Shown: in pieces, positions 23,860 through 36,775 of the stretch
How the letters are laid out: the number at the start of each line of letters is the position of its first letter
Position numbering within the stretch: the stretch's first letter is position 1
Origin: Ectobius pallidus
Taxonomy: Eukaryota > Arthropoda > Insecta > Blattodea > Ectobiidae
Direction: 5' to 3'
DNA: 64,000 nucleotides
Assembly (NCBI GenBank): GCA_964059195.1
Contig: CAXKWD010000007.1
Coordinates: forward strand, 24,687,023-24,751,022
Notes under the pieces: generated by a model
Databases searched by the model: none
What the model was told of the DNA's origin: nothing
The model's input: the letters and a program-made list of their open reading frames with translations, nothing else
Translations under genes and position numbers: made by a program

Positions 23860-25286
23860 TAATATAAATAATATAAGCTCTATATAGTGTCTACAAAGAA
23901 AATGCCGAAACCTTCTTGCCAAAACGCACTTCACAACCCTTGAGGCGGAACCTAAATATTTTAACAAAGCTCCCTCTTTCATACTGCAAGGTCCTGAAAA
24001 AGAGCCCTGAATTATGTATACAAAGTAGGAAAATTATACTCAGACTAGTAATATATTAACCGCTGATTGCAGAAACAATACTAGTCCATGCTTGTTGTTT
24101 TTACGGAAAACGGAAAAATATGTTTCTTTGTAAGATCAAACTTTTTTATTTGTCAATTCAATTTCCCTTTGTACGATAAAGATTCTGATGATATCCAGAC
24201 ACTATTGAATGGCGTTATGTTTACGGTAGCATTATGTTTATACGTGGTGAAATGAATTTAACACTCATTTCAGCTGGACCATCACCATCATGAAAGCCTG
24301 CTGTATTATTATTACCTCTCACAGATGTATTACGTACAGTAAATCCTACAACACCGATCAAATGGATTTATGTGCTATCTTAACACTTTGCAAACCAATA
24401 AGGCACTAGACAAGAATTTACTTTGAACAATAGATGTCAAGCATGTGAGTTATTCCTTTTATTTCAATTTATTTCTCGAAATTATTTTATTATGCTTTCC
24501 ATTGGGGCATATAAGTTATTTTTGAGCTGATTTTTTTAACCATGAACCCATTCCCATCCCATTTTCAAACTTGATACATCATTTAACATTGGTATAACCT
24601 ATTTCGTAGGATTTTTTGAAATTTTTTTAAAAGTATTTTTAAAAAAATTCAAAATTCAAATTTTCACTTTGAATTTTGCAAAACAAATTTCATTAGAACT
24701 ATTATGTGTTACATATCATTGGAAAGCTTGTAAAAAACGCTAAAAAATGACACTTTCCCCACTTTTGTAGGTTAATCAGAAGAGTTGCTATATTAGTTGA
24801 AAGATGTGTTTTTGGTGTGATTTTTGTTATTTTTTTAGTACTTTACACTGGCTGTATTTTCAAAAGATTTGAAATATTGAAATAAAAGTTTGTATTTCTC
24901 TTAATATACATGAAAATTACCTCTCTACAAAATTTCATTAAAATCTGGAACGGTGAGGTTAAATGGGTTTGTTGATCTGACACGGAATGACTCTACTGGC
25001 TCTTTGGCGTCCACTAAACTCAAACCTGCTTGAGTTTAGTGGCCGCCAGTAGTCTGCTGGACGTTGTGGGATAATTACTGGCAGCCAATTCTGGCTAGTG
25101 CTACTGGCTGCCAGTACTGTCCCTGTGTGCAGGGGGCTTAAGGCTGACCCTCAAATCCTCTATTCTTTGTTCAACTTTTGACACAGGTATTCGTGAAATA
25201 CTTTATTCAGAAAAGCTGTAATATGACGTCATAGTATCTATAATAATTAATAAAAAATATGTACATATTATTTAAAAGTTTTCGTA
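23860..25286. other. No gene; AT-rich DNA with one small hairpin
   Basis: No coding region supported. A perfect 13-bp stem (ccactaaactcaa / ttgagtttagtgg) with a 6-base loop lies at 25,013-25,044. It is followed by repeated 'ctggc.gccagt' words to 25,130, likely part of a small MITE. Confidence 0.4.
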
Positions 25287-25732
25287 CAAATTTCTTCTTC
25301 TTTCTCTGAGTTTTACCTCTCCCGTGGTACAAACGTATTGGAGGAGGGAGTTTCTATGGATCAAATGGGTCCACACATTTTTTGACCAGTCAAAGACATG
25401 AAGGGCTCCCCAGAGGAGTGATAAGCTCAATGCCGGGGCCACCTCCAAGACAACACGGACACATAGGAAGAGACACGCCAAGAGCAAACACACTCAAGCG
25501 GAAACAAAGTGCGGACGGGATGAAGGTGGTAATGACGCAAGATCAGTACACTATACAAACTGTAGTTTACAAGCCTTGGTAATGACGCCCATTTGATATC
25601 CGGGGCACAAGAGAGCCTAAAGATTCCTTTCATTCTTCTCACAGATGAGGAAACCCCCTCCTAGGAAATTTGTCCAAACCAGGAATTGAAGCCGAGTCCG
25701 CTGCTTGTGGAGCATCCCTGCACCACAGCAGT
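25287..25732 (-). mobile_element. tRNA-derived SINE (family A), minus orientation
   Basis: The body matches the other family-A copies ('ttgaccagtcaaagacatg', 'gccggggccacctcc', 'cacagatgagg'). The head at 25,675-25,732 is degenerate, with B-box-like ggcttcaattcctgg on the minus strand. Overlapping short ORFs are shadows. Confidence 0.85.
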
Positions 25733-26356
25733 GGACTAGTATCTAGATTAATTAATAAAATTAATTAAAATTTTCATGTAAACTTTGGGGACAAATACAC
25801 AAGGAATATATATTAACTTGGTTCGGCAAATTAACTTTCCTCAAACTATTTTCACATGTATTTTGTTTGATTCTTTTTGCCTATTCTCATTCTTTTCTTT
25901 CCTCCTACCTGCGTCTGAACACTAGATAACTAGTATTGATGTAGAAATAAATAACATGCCTGATAAGTTAATTCCGCATTGTTTTTCCTAATTCAACTCT
26001 GCAAAGAGAACTTCCTATGCATGATGTCCGGAAGGTCGATTTGTGCTGGTGTCTTTGGATCCTCACGCAGCTGAGTGAATCGTGACTTACCACCCCACCT
26101 AGGTCCCTCGCTGTCGTGGCACTATACCCCTGTCCAATTTTTATCATCGCGAAAACTAATGGAGTGGGTAAATGAAGTACATAAAGCAGGGAAAGTGGCT
26201 TGTTCAGTCACTAAATGACAAGCTTGGTGTAGGTTCGTTAACTACAGCTATGCACCATTGAGGGCAGAAGCTTGACCGGTACAGAAATACCGTCCCTGAG
26301 TAAGTTAAATTGCAATTTCGTCTACCTAAGTTAAGTTAAGTTAAGTTCTTTTATAT

Positions 26357-26590
26357 AAAAGATTGTTGGTTTGATGGTTAGGCTATTTAACGACGGAGGT
26401 GTACTGTAACTTAGGCTTGTGACAGTTTCGTGGGCCGGAATTTTGTCCCGCAAGAGTTCTTTTACATACCTGTAAATCTACAAACATGGGTCTGTAAGTT
26501 TATGCACATATAAATGCTTGGGTCCTGATCAAACCAGCGACCTTGGGCACATAAAGCCTGCATCATACAGATTGCATCACCCAGACCTAT
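26357..26590 (-). mobile_element. tRNA-derived SINE (family D), minus orientation
   Basis: Matches 1,702-1,922. The B-box-like string is near 26,527-26,540 on the minus strand (ggtttgatcagga). The ORF overlapping its right end is a shadow. Confidence 0.7.
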
Positions 26591-26605
26591 ATTTATAAAC
26601 CAGGA

Positions 26606-27456
26606 CCTGATCCAAGATGTGTACGGAGCAAAAGTAAACAACCAATTGTGAAAGTACAAAGCACAGTTCACAAGAGTTCGTTTATTATACTGTTTAGTCG
26701 GTTACGTACGGTAAAGTCAATTTCACTTGTTTTATATGTTAAACGCAAACGTGTTCGATTCCCAACTCTGCCAATTGATTATTTGTCTTTGATTTTGGTT
26801 TAATTTTAACCGGTGACTTGACACCTCCTGTAGATCTGTATTCTTTTACGACTTTGAAAACCATACTTCAAACTATTCCCATGGATGAACCCACTTTCGA
26901 CTCCTACATCTAGCACAGATACTTCAGGGTTATCTTTTAATGGTTTGTATATATTTACAATCTGTACCTTCTCATTGCTGGACAAACCTTTTCCTCGCAC
27001 GTTTCTTTATTAGTGACGTAGGTTCTCAAGGCCCTGGTTTGCAATTTTCTTCTATAATACAATGTATTATAGGCTACTTCTTCACACATTATATAAATGA
27101 AAAGTACAACGAATTGTTTAATTTTGTTATAAAATATGTCTTGTATTTAGTAACTTATGTCACTTGTTTTTCTTCAGAATTAATAAATTTGCCAAGACAA
27201 ATTAAATCTTGTTTGCTAGTTATGTTGTAAAGCATGTATTCATAATAACACCAAAACGAGTAACTCAACAGAACTTACAATTTCACAATTACATAACATA
27301 TAAATAATTGTATGATGAGTGCGGAATGGAAGTAAACATATGACTTAGCTTGTCGCACTATCGTGAAGTATGCGCTGGTGCAATTAACCAATGAAACAAC
27401 AGTTAGTCAAGGCAAGTCTGTTGTTTACTTTTGCTCCGTACACATCGTGGATCAAG
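26606..27456 (-). mobile_element. DNA transposon remnant with ~36-bp terminal inverted repeats
   Basis: The left end (26,606-26,641) and the inverse of the right end (27,421-27,456) share gatgtgtacggagcaaaagt plus flanking bases, with two mismatches outside that core. The interior is AT-rich and carries a helix-turn-helix-like transposase N-terminus on the minus strand. A clear target duplication was not found. Confidence 0.75.
26806..27000 (-). pseudogene. Transposase N-terminal helix-turn-helix remnant
   Basis: The frame begins MRGKGLSSNEKVQIVNIYK and continues through 'NPEVSVLDV', reading like a homeodomain-type DNA-binding N-terminus. Family members of this kind continue into a DDE catalytic domain. 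Here the frame degrades after about 45 residues and no catalytic domain follows. The exact family is not assigned. It lies within the inverted repeats at 26,606/27,456. Confidence 0.5.
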
Positions 27457-27909
27457 TAATAGACGGCATCTATTAGGCTATAATGTGCAATTGGGCAAGC
27501 AGGATAGAATCAATAGAGTATGGATAAACGAGGCAGTTGGCGGATCTCAGAAGATGTCAATTATTTCAAAGAGGTTTACTTGTGGATGTATTTTTACGGA
27601 GTGAGTCCTTTAGCTTGCATCCTTGTGTTCTTTCATTCTAAAGTCTGTAACATTTTTTTGTCTGCGTCTCCATGAGAATGTATTAAGGTTATGGGGGCTG
27701 CATACCTGTTTCTTCAAAATATGTAGTCCACTTGGCGCACACGGAACCACTGCTGAGACGACAAAGAATTCGTTCTTTGTAGTTGTTGTACAAATATTCG
27801 TAATCAGGCGGTGAACCATCATCTAAAAGACACAACACTCAATCACAATGAATATATAGGCTACGATATATCTAACTAGAATAAGAAATTCGAAGCTGTT
27901 CCTTGTATA

Positions 27910-28275
27910 GGTGGCAGCATGGTAGAGTTGGATTACTCCCACAAAGTCTCTGGCCTTGAAGACTAACCCAGCCAGCGAGCTTCTCGTTACGTCTCGTTAC
28001 CAAGATGCGCGTAAGATCAGTAAGCTACCGCTGGGCAGAGAGTGAACATCATGCAGCATGTCGCCAGTCGTAGAAAATACTATAATAGTTGAGTGGAGGG
28101 ATAATGTCGCAGCGAGAGAGGCAGACAACACGTGGAGTGGGATAGGAGAGCTGAACCAATCAGGGTGCAGCTACCTCCCCTAGCCAGGAACTGTACGAGC
28201 GGTGAGACTTGCTCCTAAGGTATATACGTAAAAACCCAGAGACTTTGTGGAGGTAATCCTACTCTATGTACTGTC
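27910..28275. mobile_element. MITE with ~44-bp terminal inverted repeats
   Basis: Left ggattactcccacaaagtct and the right inverse ggattacctccacaaagtct sit within ~44-bp inverted ends. The interior (about 280 bp) is GC-richer than the flanks and lacks a coding frame. Confidence 0.8.
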
Positions 28276-28279
28276 AGCA

Positions 28280-29405
28280 GAGTTAGTAATGTGCATGCAT
28301 TTCAATGTAGTCTACTTGCCGGTTTATGGTCTCGGAAGATGAGGGGCAGTGGCGTGCGTTGTAATTTTAGTCGAGGGAAGCAGTAGTATTATTTTTATAG
28401 ACCTACAGTGTACATTTATTTCAAGCCCAAATCGACTCTTCTGTGCAAAATGTGTCAATATTCAACACAACATCGGTGCTTCATTTTGGTACAGGCCTAC
28501 TGTCCAATATTAAAATTTCTAGCACGCGAATAGCTAGATTTCTGTTAATTAATACAATGGTCGTGCATAAACTGTAAGAATTATTTATTATTATTTTCAG
28601 AAAAGTCCATACAACCAAATCCAAGTTTTAAAACCTTCACAATTTTACAACCAGGAAGTTGAGATTAATAATATTATTACTGCGCCGCAAAAAGTTACAG
28701 TTCACGACTCTTCCATCACGATGGGTGAGCAGCCGAAAGTTCGGTAGTTGCTTCCCATCGAGCAACACAAAACTCATTTATACATTGATTAAATATTATT
28801 TTTCAGTAAACCAGTAGCATTAACTTGTTTTACAGCAAGGAAATAGAGCACACGAGAGTGCACAACATAATGTAATTAATATCCTGTACAAACAAACAGG
28901 TTTCCAATATATCCACGGCTTGAAGCATGTTAAGCGAACAATTTGAAAAATTTCGACCATCTTTCGGAGGTTTTGCGGAAATATACGAAGTCCTCGGCTC
29001 TCTAGCTGGCAAGTAGCCGGCCATGTATTTCACACTTCACTTCGTCCACTCATACACCGCGTGTTGATATTGACCGATAACGTTTAACAATTCCTCGGAT
29101 ATAGACCAATCACGGTCGCTTATCTTATAATATCCTTCCTCGGGTCGCAAGGAAACAATTTTATCTGATAAAACATCAGCTCGTTACTGGACACGTAAGA
29201 CATCAAAGTGCAGTGATTAATATTTCATTTGATGCCGTGAGCAGTATGAAAACACATTATTTAAAATATTTTACATTAATAAGTCCGCTTATCTTATATG
29301 AAATCGGAACCTTAAAAATTCAAGTATTTAATCATAAAGAACTTATGAAATATTACTACGGTTTGACGAAACTTTTAAAGAACAAATTTTAATAAAAAAT
29401 ACAAT
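28280..29405. other. No gene recognised
   Basis: No exon with convincing splice sites and family features was found. A short frame at 28,830-29,033 (minus) has no recognisable domain. Confidence 0.3.
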
Positions 29406-29406
29406 G

Positions 29407-29671
29407 ATATTAATCAGAGGCGAGAGCCGTTGCGCGTGAGGGGAAGTGACGTATGTGGGAAGAAGCACGGGGAGGGGTAAGAATGTTGAACTGCACTAGC
29501 GAGAGGAGAAGCGATTGTAGCAAGGTCTCTTGTTTCTTAACTACATTGTACGGTATTACCGCACCGGAAGCAACGACACAACCAACCCATACACCCCTCC
29601 ATGCAGTATGAATATTTATTGGACTCGTCTGCATCTACTACGCATCCATGCTTGGAATGTCACCTCTGATT
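29407..29671. mobile_element. MITE with short terminal inverted repeats, ~265 bp
   Basis: Ends tattaatcagaggcga and its inverse tcacctctgattaata frame a GC-rich interior in AT-rich DNA. The minus-strand ORF inside is a by-product. Confidence 0.7.
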
Positions 29672-29674
29672 AAT

Positions 29675-30489
29675 ACCACTGTACATTTAATGAATCAAAG
29701 TATGAATATTTGTTTCCTTAATTAGGAAAAGCAGGTTTTTCCTGTACTTCATATACGATGTTATAATTAATGCGATATACAAGGTTGGTTAAAAATTCCG
29801 CACCATCTAAATAACATTTCGAGAATGTGGTTCAATGACATGAGAACACAAAAACCTATTGCCTAATTTGTTCGACTTCCAGTTAATCGAAAGTTAACTC
29901 TCTTATTTTGAATGAAATACCTAATATATTTATTTTCAAAAAATGTTCCTTAATAGCTTTTCAGAAAGTGCCAACTCTAGATAATTATGTTTAAATTTAT
30001 TATTATATGAAAATTATATATTATATTATGAATTATATTTACTATACAAATATATGAAATGTAATATATAGCCTATTATTATACGAAAATTCGCCGTGTT
30101 TTCAGAAAATATATTATTCAAAACCAAAAAATATGTAAAAGATATAATAATAACAATAATAATTAATAATAATCAAACTAAAGGCAGTATCTATAAGCAA
30201 TTTTTTGCTATTATAAAAAATATATGAATATCTCTCTTAAAAATTGTCATTTTATTAGTTATTATTATCGTTCTTAATGTGTTTATTGTATTCCCATAAT
30301 ATTGCCTAGCATTAAAACATGCCCTCTGACAAATAAACTTGACTTTATACTCCATAGGCCTACAAAGACTAATATTTTAATAATATTTAATGTTCAGTAA
30401 TAATTTAATTCAGTACCAGTATATTATATAGGAATAAGTAGGTGACATTGTTATAATTATAATGTGTATCTATTCAGTTTCCTACTTAC
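29675..30489. other. No gene; very AT-rich DNA
   Basis: Runs of tatata/taataa words at 30,000-30,280. No repeats with defined ends and no coding sequence were identified. Confidence 0.35.
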
Positions 30490-30633
30490 TCGTTATGACC
30501 ATAGGATCTCTGCATGCATTTGGGTATGTGTCTGAACATTTGCTGGTTTCGTTCAAACTGGCATAGCTCTCGTTCGTAAAGCTTGGTCCCATCCATGTGA
30601 ACCGGTAGCAGTAACTTGTGTCTGTTGCCTGCC
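30490..30633 (-). CDS. Internal phase 1-1 exon homologous to the 10.3-kb secreted-protein exon
   Basis: Minus strand: acceptor gtgtcag|GG at 30,633 and donor CGA|GTAAGT at 30,490 bound 144 nt. The exon begins two nt into a codon and ends one nt into a codon, so both junctions are phase 1, as is usual for extracellular modules. The peptide reads Y-C-Y-R-F-T-W-M-G-P-S-F, then NETSKCSDTYPNACRDPM. It aligns with the 10,261-10,459 exon over Y-C-[FY]-R-F-T-x2-G-P-x-F and two later cysteines. The acceptor's pyrimidine tract is weak. The family is unknown. It may belong to a multi-exon secreted protein or a tandem gene family transcribed leftward. It was too short to appear as a long ORF. Confidence 0.5.
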
Positions 30634-30639
30634 CTGACA

Positions 30640-33258
30640 CTGGACACATTTCAATATTAGTTCACAATAAATAATTAATTTATTCTTTCTTGGACGAAAT
30701 TAAGAACCAAATAAATAGCTAATCACCACTTTTATTAGGTTAATCACTTAAATAAGACAGATATAATTATATAATATAGTCATTTATACATGTATTCTAA
30801 AGATTCCTGCTGAAACAAAGTTTTCTAAAACTGATACAGTGTACGAAACGGCCAAAATATAATACAGCCACAACTTAAATCCTCCTTCTGTTCTGTTTAA
30901 ATAAAGAAAAAACACTTGAAAAAACCAGAAGCTTTGGAAAGTTTCCGTGCAGTCGACTGTACATAACTCGTAAGATAAGACCGTAGTTTTATGCCCACAG
31001 AAAAATATGTTTAGAAACGTAGAATACTACTTGAAACTCTGTAAACAAAGTGATTTCGTATTCAAGGTTCTAGAGACACGGCAGTAAAATGGTGTACAGT
31101 ATTCTGTCCTGTTCGGTTTTTTACACTCAGTTGTCAAAATATTGTCCTGGGTAAATAAACTCGACAAATACCATTGCTTTTCTGCAAATGAGCACTGTGC
31201 AATTCTTCTCCAATTCAAAAATCTGTATTGATTATGTGCAGGGATTGGGGTACATGCACAGCTCAAAGTAATTTTGTATTGTCAACTACAAACAAGAATG
31301 GTTGCTTTATCCTGTAAACTGAAGAGGGCAAGTATCTCCTGTAAAAGAGGATATATCTGCATATAACTAATTAAGATTCTCTTCACTGAATGACAGTTCT
31401 TAATGGATGAGCGAAATGATAAGAGGATGCCTAAGGAAGCAGTGCCAGCACTGTAATTATAATCTGTCTGTGGTCCATAAAATCATAGGCTAACCCTAGA
31501 TTACAGATAGAATTAGAGTATCATTTAAAATGTATTAACGTTGCATGGACCAAAATCAAAGCAAATAAATTAAATAAATACCATGTTAAATTTATCAATT
31601 TCAATGTACCTTTTCTCAAGAACTGTAAATAGTAGACAAATGAACTTTGGTCACATGCGTTCACATTCCTTAGCAACAAAGTAAGGTTTTTAGATAGGTA
31701 TATTGAAAAATGTAGTATCAAAAATTTTTCTTTTTAATAATCACCATTATTTTTGTAATTTTTTTTTTAATAGAAATTCTTATCCTTCGCCTTGATATTG
31801 GTACTAGGAAGTTAAAAAGTGCCAACTTGTGCTCATATAACACATAAATAAATTGTAAAAATTCGAATTTGCTGGGATAAATAGTTTCATAGAAAAGGTA
31901 GGCCTAGGCCTACATATGGATAGAAAAAATAAATATTAAGGTAAAACGGCTTTAAAGTTTTAAAATCACAACGCCTACTTTTAAATGAGACACCGAGAAG
32001 TGACTTGTCACCGATTAATTCCGAAACAGTCACATAGTAAAGGTTAAAGAGTGCAAAAGCTTGAGCTCTTATGATCAAAACAAAGATATTTCGCAGAAAC
32101 TTTCCCATGCCGGTAGCTTCTTTACAATTATTTAATAATAACCTTTCAGTTATTTTTATATAAAGAAGTCTCTTTTCTATTTTTTTAAAATACTATATCG
32201 TTATCGTTATCTCTAGGTATTTCAATTAAATGCTTAAACAATAAATTGGTATGACACATCCTAGCGAGCGGATTTAAAGGACTGGTGATGACGCTTTGTG
32301 TCGAAATCGATCTCCGAGAACACACTCCAGAGAGTACTTGCATGATAGCACCGGATGATCTTCCTTCATTAGCTGACACTTCATTAAAATTCTCTTGAGC
32401 AATAGAGCATAAAATGTCATGCAAATTTACTTGTGATATTGTTAACATACAACGTGTAAATAGTACACTAAGATTTGCTACCAGTACTTACATCACAATA
32501 GCTTTTCTTATGTAAAGAAACAATTGAGTTAAATTTAAACACATAACAAACGTAATTATGTCGAATGTGACAACCTTAGTTGAAACCATTATAAGAACAG
32601 CTAAAAGTGTTAAATAAAAATCACAATTCTTATTAATTGAATGACAGTTAAACACTATAGATATTTTGACCACTGGTTTAATAAAACTGAGTACCGATAT
32701 TTCTACTTCTACTTGCTGCTTATAGGCTATATAAGTATAAGTATAAGAATAAGTATACACAAATCGGAGAATACTATTAGCTAACCCAAAACACACAGTT
32801 AAAGGTGTTTTAATAAAAACCCAATAAATTACAAATCGTTCACGAAATAGAAGTCACGGAATTATTATTAAATGGTATTTAATCCAATATAATATTGTAT
32901 GTTAACTACCGCGTAGTCTAAGTGACCATTATGGTACATGTAACATAATGTCATTTTTGTATTTTATACGTTTTAATTTTAGATCATAGGACATTTTGAC
33001 TTAATATAATTACTTCAAAAAACATTATCAGCTTACAGATTAATCCAATTAATAAAAGTGTAAGCTATTGTGCAATACTCCTGGCTTCATTTGCTACTTA
33101 ATTGAGGTTATAAGATGGATGACAGTATAATACCACTTGTAAAGTTTCCTCGAAGATCAATATGAAATTAAGAAATAATAAAATCTTCTATTGTTTCTAT
33201 ACCTGACTGAAAACTGGCATGGAAGTTGTCAAGATCTTCAAGTTTTGATGACAGAAAA
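30640..33258. other. No gene recognised; AT-rich, mostly unique-looking DNA
   Basis: Several minus-strand frames of 65-100 codons (for example 31,027-31,266, 32,185-32,448, 32,488-32,796) lack family features. The first has a possible acceptor (tttatttacccag) before a Cys-containing stretch, but no donor or homolog supports it. I left these out as genes. Confidence 0.35.
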
Positions 33259-33260
33259 TA

Positions 33261-33336
33261 CCGTGTGTCCGTAAAGTCGTAGTGCACTTTATGTACAGTA
33301 AAGCAGTAAGTGCACCAAGACTTTACGAACACACGG
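33261..33336. mobile_element. Short palindromic mariner-like MITE, 76 bp
   Basis: Inverted ends ccgtgtgtccgtaaagtc / gactttacgaacacacgg are flanked by TA. The ccgtgtgtccg-aaagt end is typical of mariner-family terminal repeats. Confidence 0.8.
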
Positions 33337-33706
33337 TATATAATATATTACATCATAAAATAACCACGTGGTCTTTATTTTTCCACTACAAAACCCTGAA
33401 AGTGACGCAGAATCCTAAATGACGGATCAGTAAAAGCTCACAATAATTCAGTATCGTTTCATTACAAAGATGGCTAACCAATAACAACCAATAACTCCTT
33501 CTCCCATTTCTCTATCGTCAGTTACACACGTACATCAGGTATCTAATTTGAAGCCTTCCAATAGAAATAGCTGATTCTTATGTAGTCCTTTTACAGAAAA
33601 TTTTAAAATATTAATATTTCGAGGTCGCTTTAAGCGTGTTGCATTTTACATTTTTCTTGTAAATAACAAAACACACACCCATAAGCATGACAATTCTGTC
33701 ACGTTC

Positions 33707-34153
33707 CCCAGGGAGGGAATAACACAAGAATGGGATACATCGCAGAAAGGAAAGGAGACAAGAAATTATTTTCCGGATATTAAACAAAGACTTAAGAGGG
33801 ACATACCAATTTCGCCGAACTTCACTGCGATGGTAACTGGTCACGGGAAATTGAGAAGCTGCTACAAGCGATTCAAAATAACAGAAGACGCAACATGCCC
33901 TTGTAACCAAGGTGAACTGACAACAGACCACCTACTGCAACACTGCAAGAACTTCGACACAGAGAGAACTAAACTAATAAGAAGTGTCACAGAAAAAGGA
34001 AGAACTTGGCCGCTACCAAAGCACGAACTAGTCAACAATTTTCAGAAATACTTTTTTTTTTTAATTTGTAAACAGTATCACATTATACGATGCTTGAAAG
34101 GTTTTAGAGTTCCCCACAGCAATATTGGTACATATAATACCAACGAACTCTGA
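33707..34153 (+). pseudogene. Non-LTR retrotransposon ORF2, C-terminal zinc-knuckle fragment
   Basis: Reading in frame from about 33,707, the fragment contains ISPNFTAMVTGHGKLRSCY and then CPCNQGELTTDHLLQHC. This is the C-P-C-x(n)-T-x-D-H-L-L-x2-C pattern found after the RNase H region of many insect Jockey/R1-type ORF2 proteins. No RT or endonuclease motifs remain. After residue ~110 of this fragment (…NNFQKYFFF) the conserved ending is lost in a T-rich run. It is a dead 5'-truncated copy. Confidence 0.8.
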
Positions 34154-34320
34154 ATCATATTTAGCTCTAAGAAAAATCTTTGTAATTAATTCGAATTTAA
34201 AGTTGTAGTATGTGTAATCCTGGCATGAAATATTCTACACAGAATGGAACATGCTGCTTGCGATCTCAAAACAAAACAAACAAACAAAAAAACAAAACAA
34301 AAACAAGACAAAAAAAAAAG
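33707..34320 (+). mobile_element. 5'-truncated LINE 3' end (Jockey/R1-like) with A-rich tail
   Basis: An end-of-ORF2 coding fragment is followed by ~140 bp of 3' UTR and a long adenine-rich tail (34,265-34,320). The 5' end is truncated. Confidence 0.75.
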
Positions 34321-34329
34321 CAGTTTTAG

Positions 34330-35084
34330 CGTAGGCAACTGAACTGGTAAGTGACTAAAGTCACCAGCTTAGCGTTAGATCTCATTCCGGACCTTTTCTT
34401 TTTTACGTAGGCTTATAATCAGTTAAACGTAATTTCTATTAACACTTACCCAAATAAGGTCCCAAAATAAGAAGTATTACAGTCTTTAAGAAAATGAATG
34501 CGTTCATTTTGGTCAATGAACATCTGACATTCATCAAGAAGATAGCAATGAACATACAGGAAGCTTATCAGAGCTATCGGTTTCACCTTCCTTCAGATAA
34601 TGACGATAACAGATAAGGACGTTTATTTATTGCGACAATTTCAAAAGCTCCACCTTGTTTATACGGTTACGTATAGAGAGCGGCTAGATTTGAAATATTG
34701 CTGATGAAGTGTCACTGGACATAAATTAATCCATAGCATCCCCTTCCTTCATGCACTGCGTTATGTCTAGCGGATTTCCACGTTGTTATCTACGGATATG
34801 AAGAGTAATATTTCAAACTCGCTCTAGAGTTCACTTTTAACACAATCAGAGTTTGAAAATCCTGACACCTGGCGATATTGCACGATTGGTTTATGTTTGG
34901 CGACCTGTACGGTCATGTATACAATAAGCTATATTTAAATTAACAATCGGGTTTTTTATAAGATGTTTTCACAGATATAGCACAAAACTCCTTGTCAGAA
35001 ATAATGTTGTACTCCCGCAACTTATTTATTTATTTCATAAATGACGTATGACTCCCGTTTTTAGTGCAGGAGGACCCGGGATCA
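34330..35084. other. No gene recognised
   Basis: Unique-looking AT-rich sequence without coding or repeat signals I could define. Confidence 0.3.
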
Positions 35085-35362
35085 GATTCTAGCTATTGTG
35101 TTCAAAAGTTCAAAAAGTTCAAAAGTTTTTCTTGGGGTCTTGTGCCTAAAAGGGTAATTAATAATCCCTTTGTTGTAACCAATGGTCACATTATGATGAA
35201 TGGAGCACAGGTGGAATGATGTATGGTAGGGGAAATAGGAGCACCCCGAGAAAACCCCATTTTATCCATCACAAATTCCACATAGACCCACCGAGGTTTT
35301 ATCCCGGGTCCCAGCAGTGGAAACAGAACGGTCTAACCACTCAGCCATGGGGGCGGCTTCTA
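35085..35362 (-). mobile_element. tRNA-derived SINE (family C), minus orientation
   Basis: The tRNA-like head at 35,300-35,362 on the minus strand contains an A-box-like tggctgagtgg and B-box-like gggataaaacc. The body shares 'ccccgagaaaa' and a similar layout with 600-1,064. Confidence 0.6.
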
Positions 35363-35439
35363 AAAGGATAATGGTAAGTTACTCTACTTGGAACTTTGCT
35401 CTCCGGTATTCTCAACGCATGTCTATAAACTCAGTGATC

Positions 35440-35580
35440 TAGGAATATGATTTCTGCTATGTGTGCAGAAGGACCAGTATTCAAATCCCGGTTGAACCCG
35501 GAAGATATTCTTCGAAGGTCCTTGTGCCTGAAGTCCTCCTGCTATAACTTATCACAAACTTTATGAAAGAGATGGAGATA
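35440..35580 (+). mobile_element. tRNA-like SINE fragment, family uncertain
   Basis: B-box-like string tattcaaatcccgg at about 35,476-35,489 and downstream 'ggtccttgtgcctgaag'. Only one copy was seen in the window, so the family is unassigned. Confidence 0.35.
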
Positions 35581-35589
35581 CTCTAACAC

Positions 35590-36775
35590 AATGGGAAACC
35601 TTCAGTATGGTTAACACTGTTAACAATACACCCACCCTGTTGCGACTTGTTTTCAGATTGTATTTCTTCTTCCTAGTTTAGTTATTTACTGGTTATCAAT
35701 GGTGTTTGGAGTTGTGATCTAGCCAAAAAGTGCTTTTTCTTTCAATTACAGTGTTACAATGTAACTAGTGAGGAGTATATACATTTTTATTTAATGTCGG
35801 TATTTCATTTGAGTTTCTAATTCATCGAACTGGTGTGGGAAAACAAGGCTAAGTTTTGCAGTCAAATGGTAGAGAAATAGCTCTCATAGTATGTAAGTTC
35901 TGCACAGAAGAGTATGGTGCATAAACGAATCTGATGTCATAGGAAGCACAGGCTGCTACTACTGGAGTATCCTAATGCACTGTATTCAAAATATTCAACG
36001 AATAGAAGAGTTGTGATGAAAACGGAACAACATTAAGAACCTCTGGGAAATACGACCAACTAGAACACCTATTAAAACAGTCGTCGATTCTTTCATAGTT
36101 TCGGTCATAAGAAGAACGTGACAAGAAAGACGGTTTGACAGACGACATTGAGGAAAGATTTTGTATTAATTTAGTCGAATCTGACAGTGATGAGGAAGAC
36201 AAAAACATTGCGGAAGGACAAGGGGAAGATTGCAACTCCGCCACTGTTTCATCCATAAACAACTTTTGACGAACGTTGTGACAGTGCTGGTGCGAGAGAG
36301 ATGGTGAATATTTTCCTGCCTTTCTTAAATGTTTGTGACAAGTTATATCAGACGGATTTTATCGTCTAAAAAAATCACTTGACTTAAGACAGATGATGTG
36401 GTTTTACTTGTTTTATTGTGCACTCATCTCAGACAAAGTTGATTAAGCTGCTTTCTTCATATGGACTGAAGATGTAAACAGGAAGTATGTAGGTCAGTCT
36501 CATATAAATACTGTTAAAGACCACCTGGTATTCTAGGCTGATTCCTATGCAAATCAAAACAAGAATTTTACGCTTGATTTGATTATTCCAGTATCTAATT
36601 CCAAACGGATATTGTAAGCTTATTAAGCACAATTATTCAGGTGTCGGTCATAATTTACGTAGTTCGGACGGTGATTTTGCTAGAATCGTATGCCATTAGC
36701 CCAGCTACATAAAAGAATAATAAAAATGTCTTAATAAAAATTTATTAACACATTTTGTTTATAAAAAAAGTATTG
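35590..36775. other. No gene supported; one acidic open stretch
   Basis: On the plus strand 36,110-36,268 reads an acidic peptide (ESDSDEEDKN) ending at a stop, with stops just upstream. This could be a transposase N-terminal remnant but has no identifiable domain. The rest is AT-rich. Confidence 0.3.

Noticed and set aside
31027..31160. Possible Cys-containing terminal exon on the minus strand
   Set aside because: There is an acceptor-like site but no homolog, no matching upstream exon, and only one phase is open.
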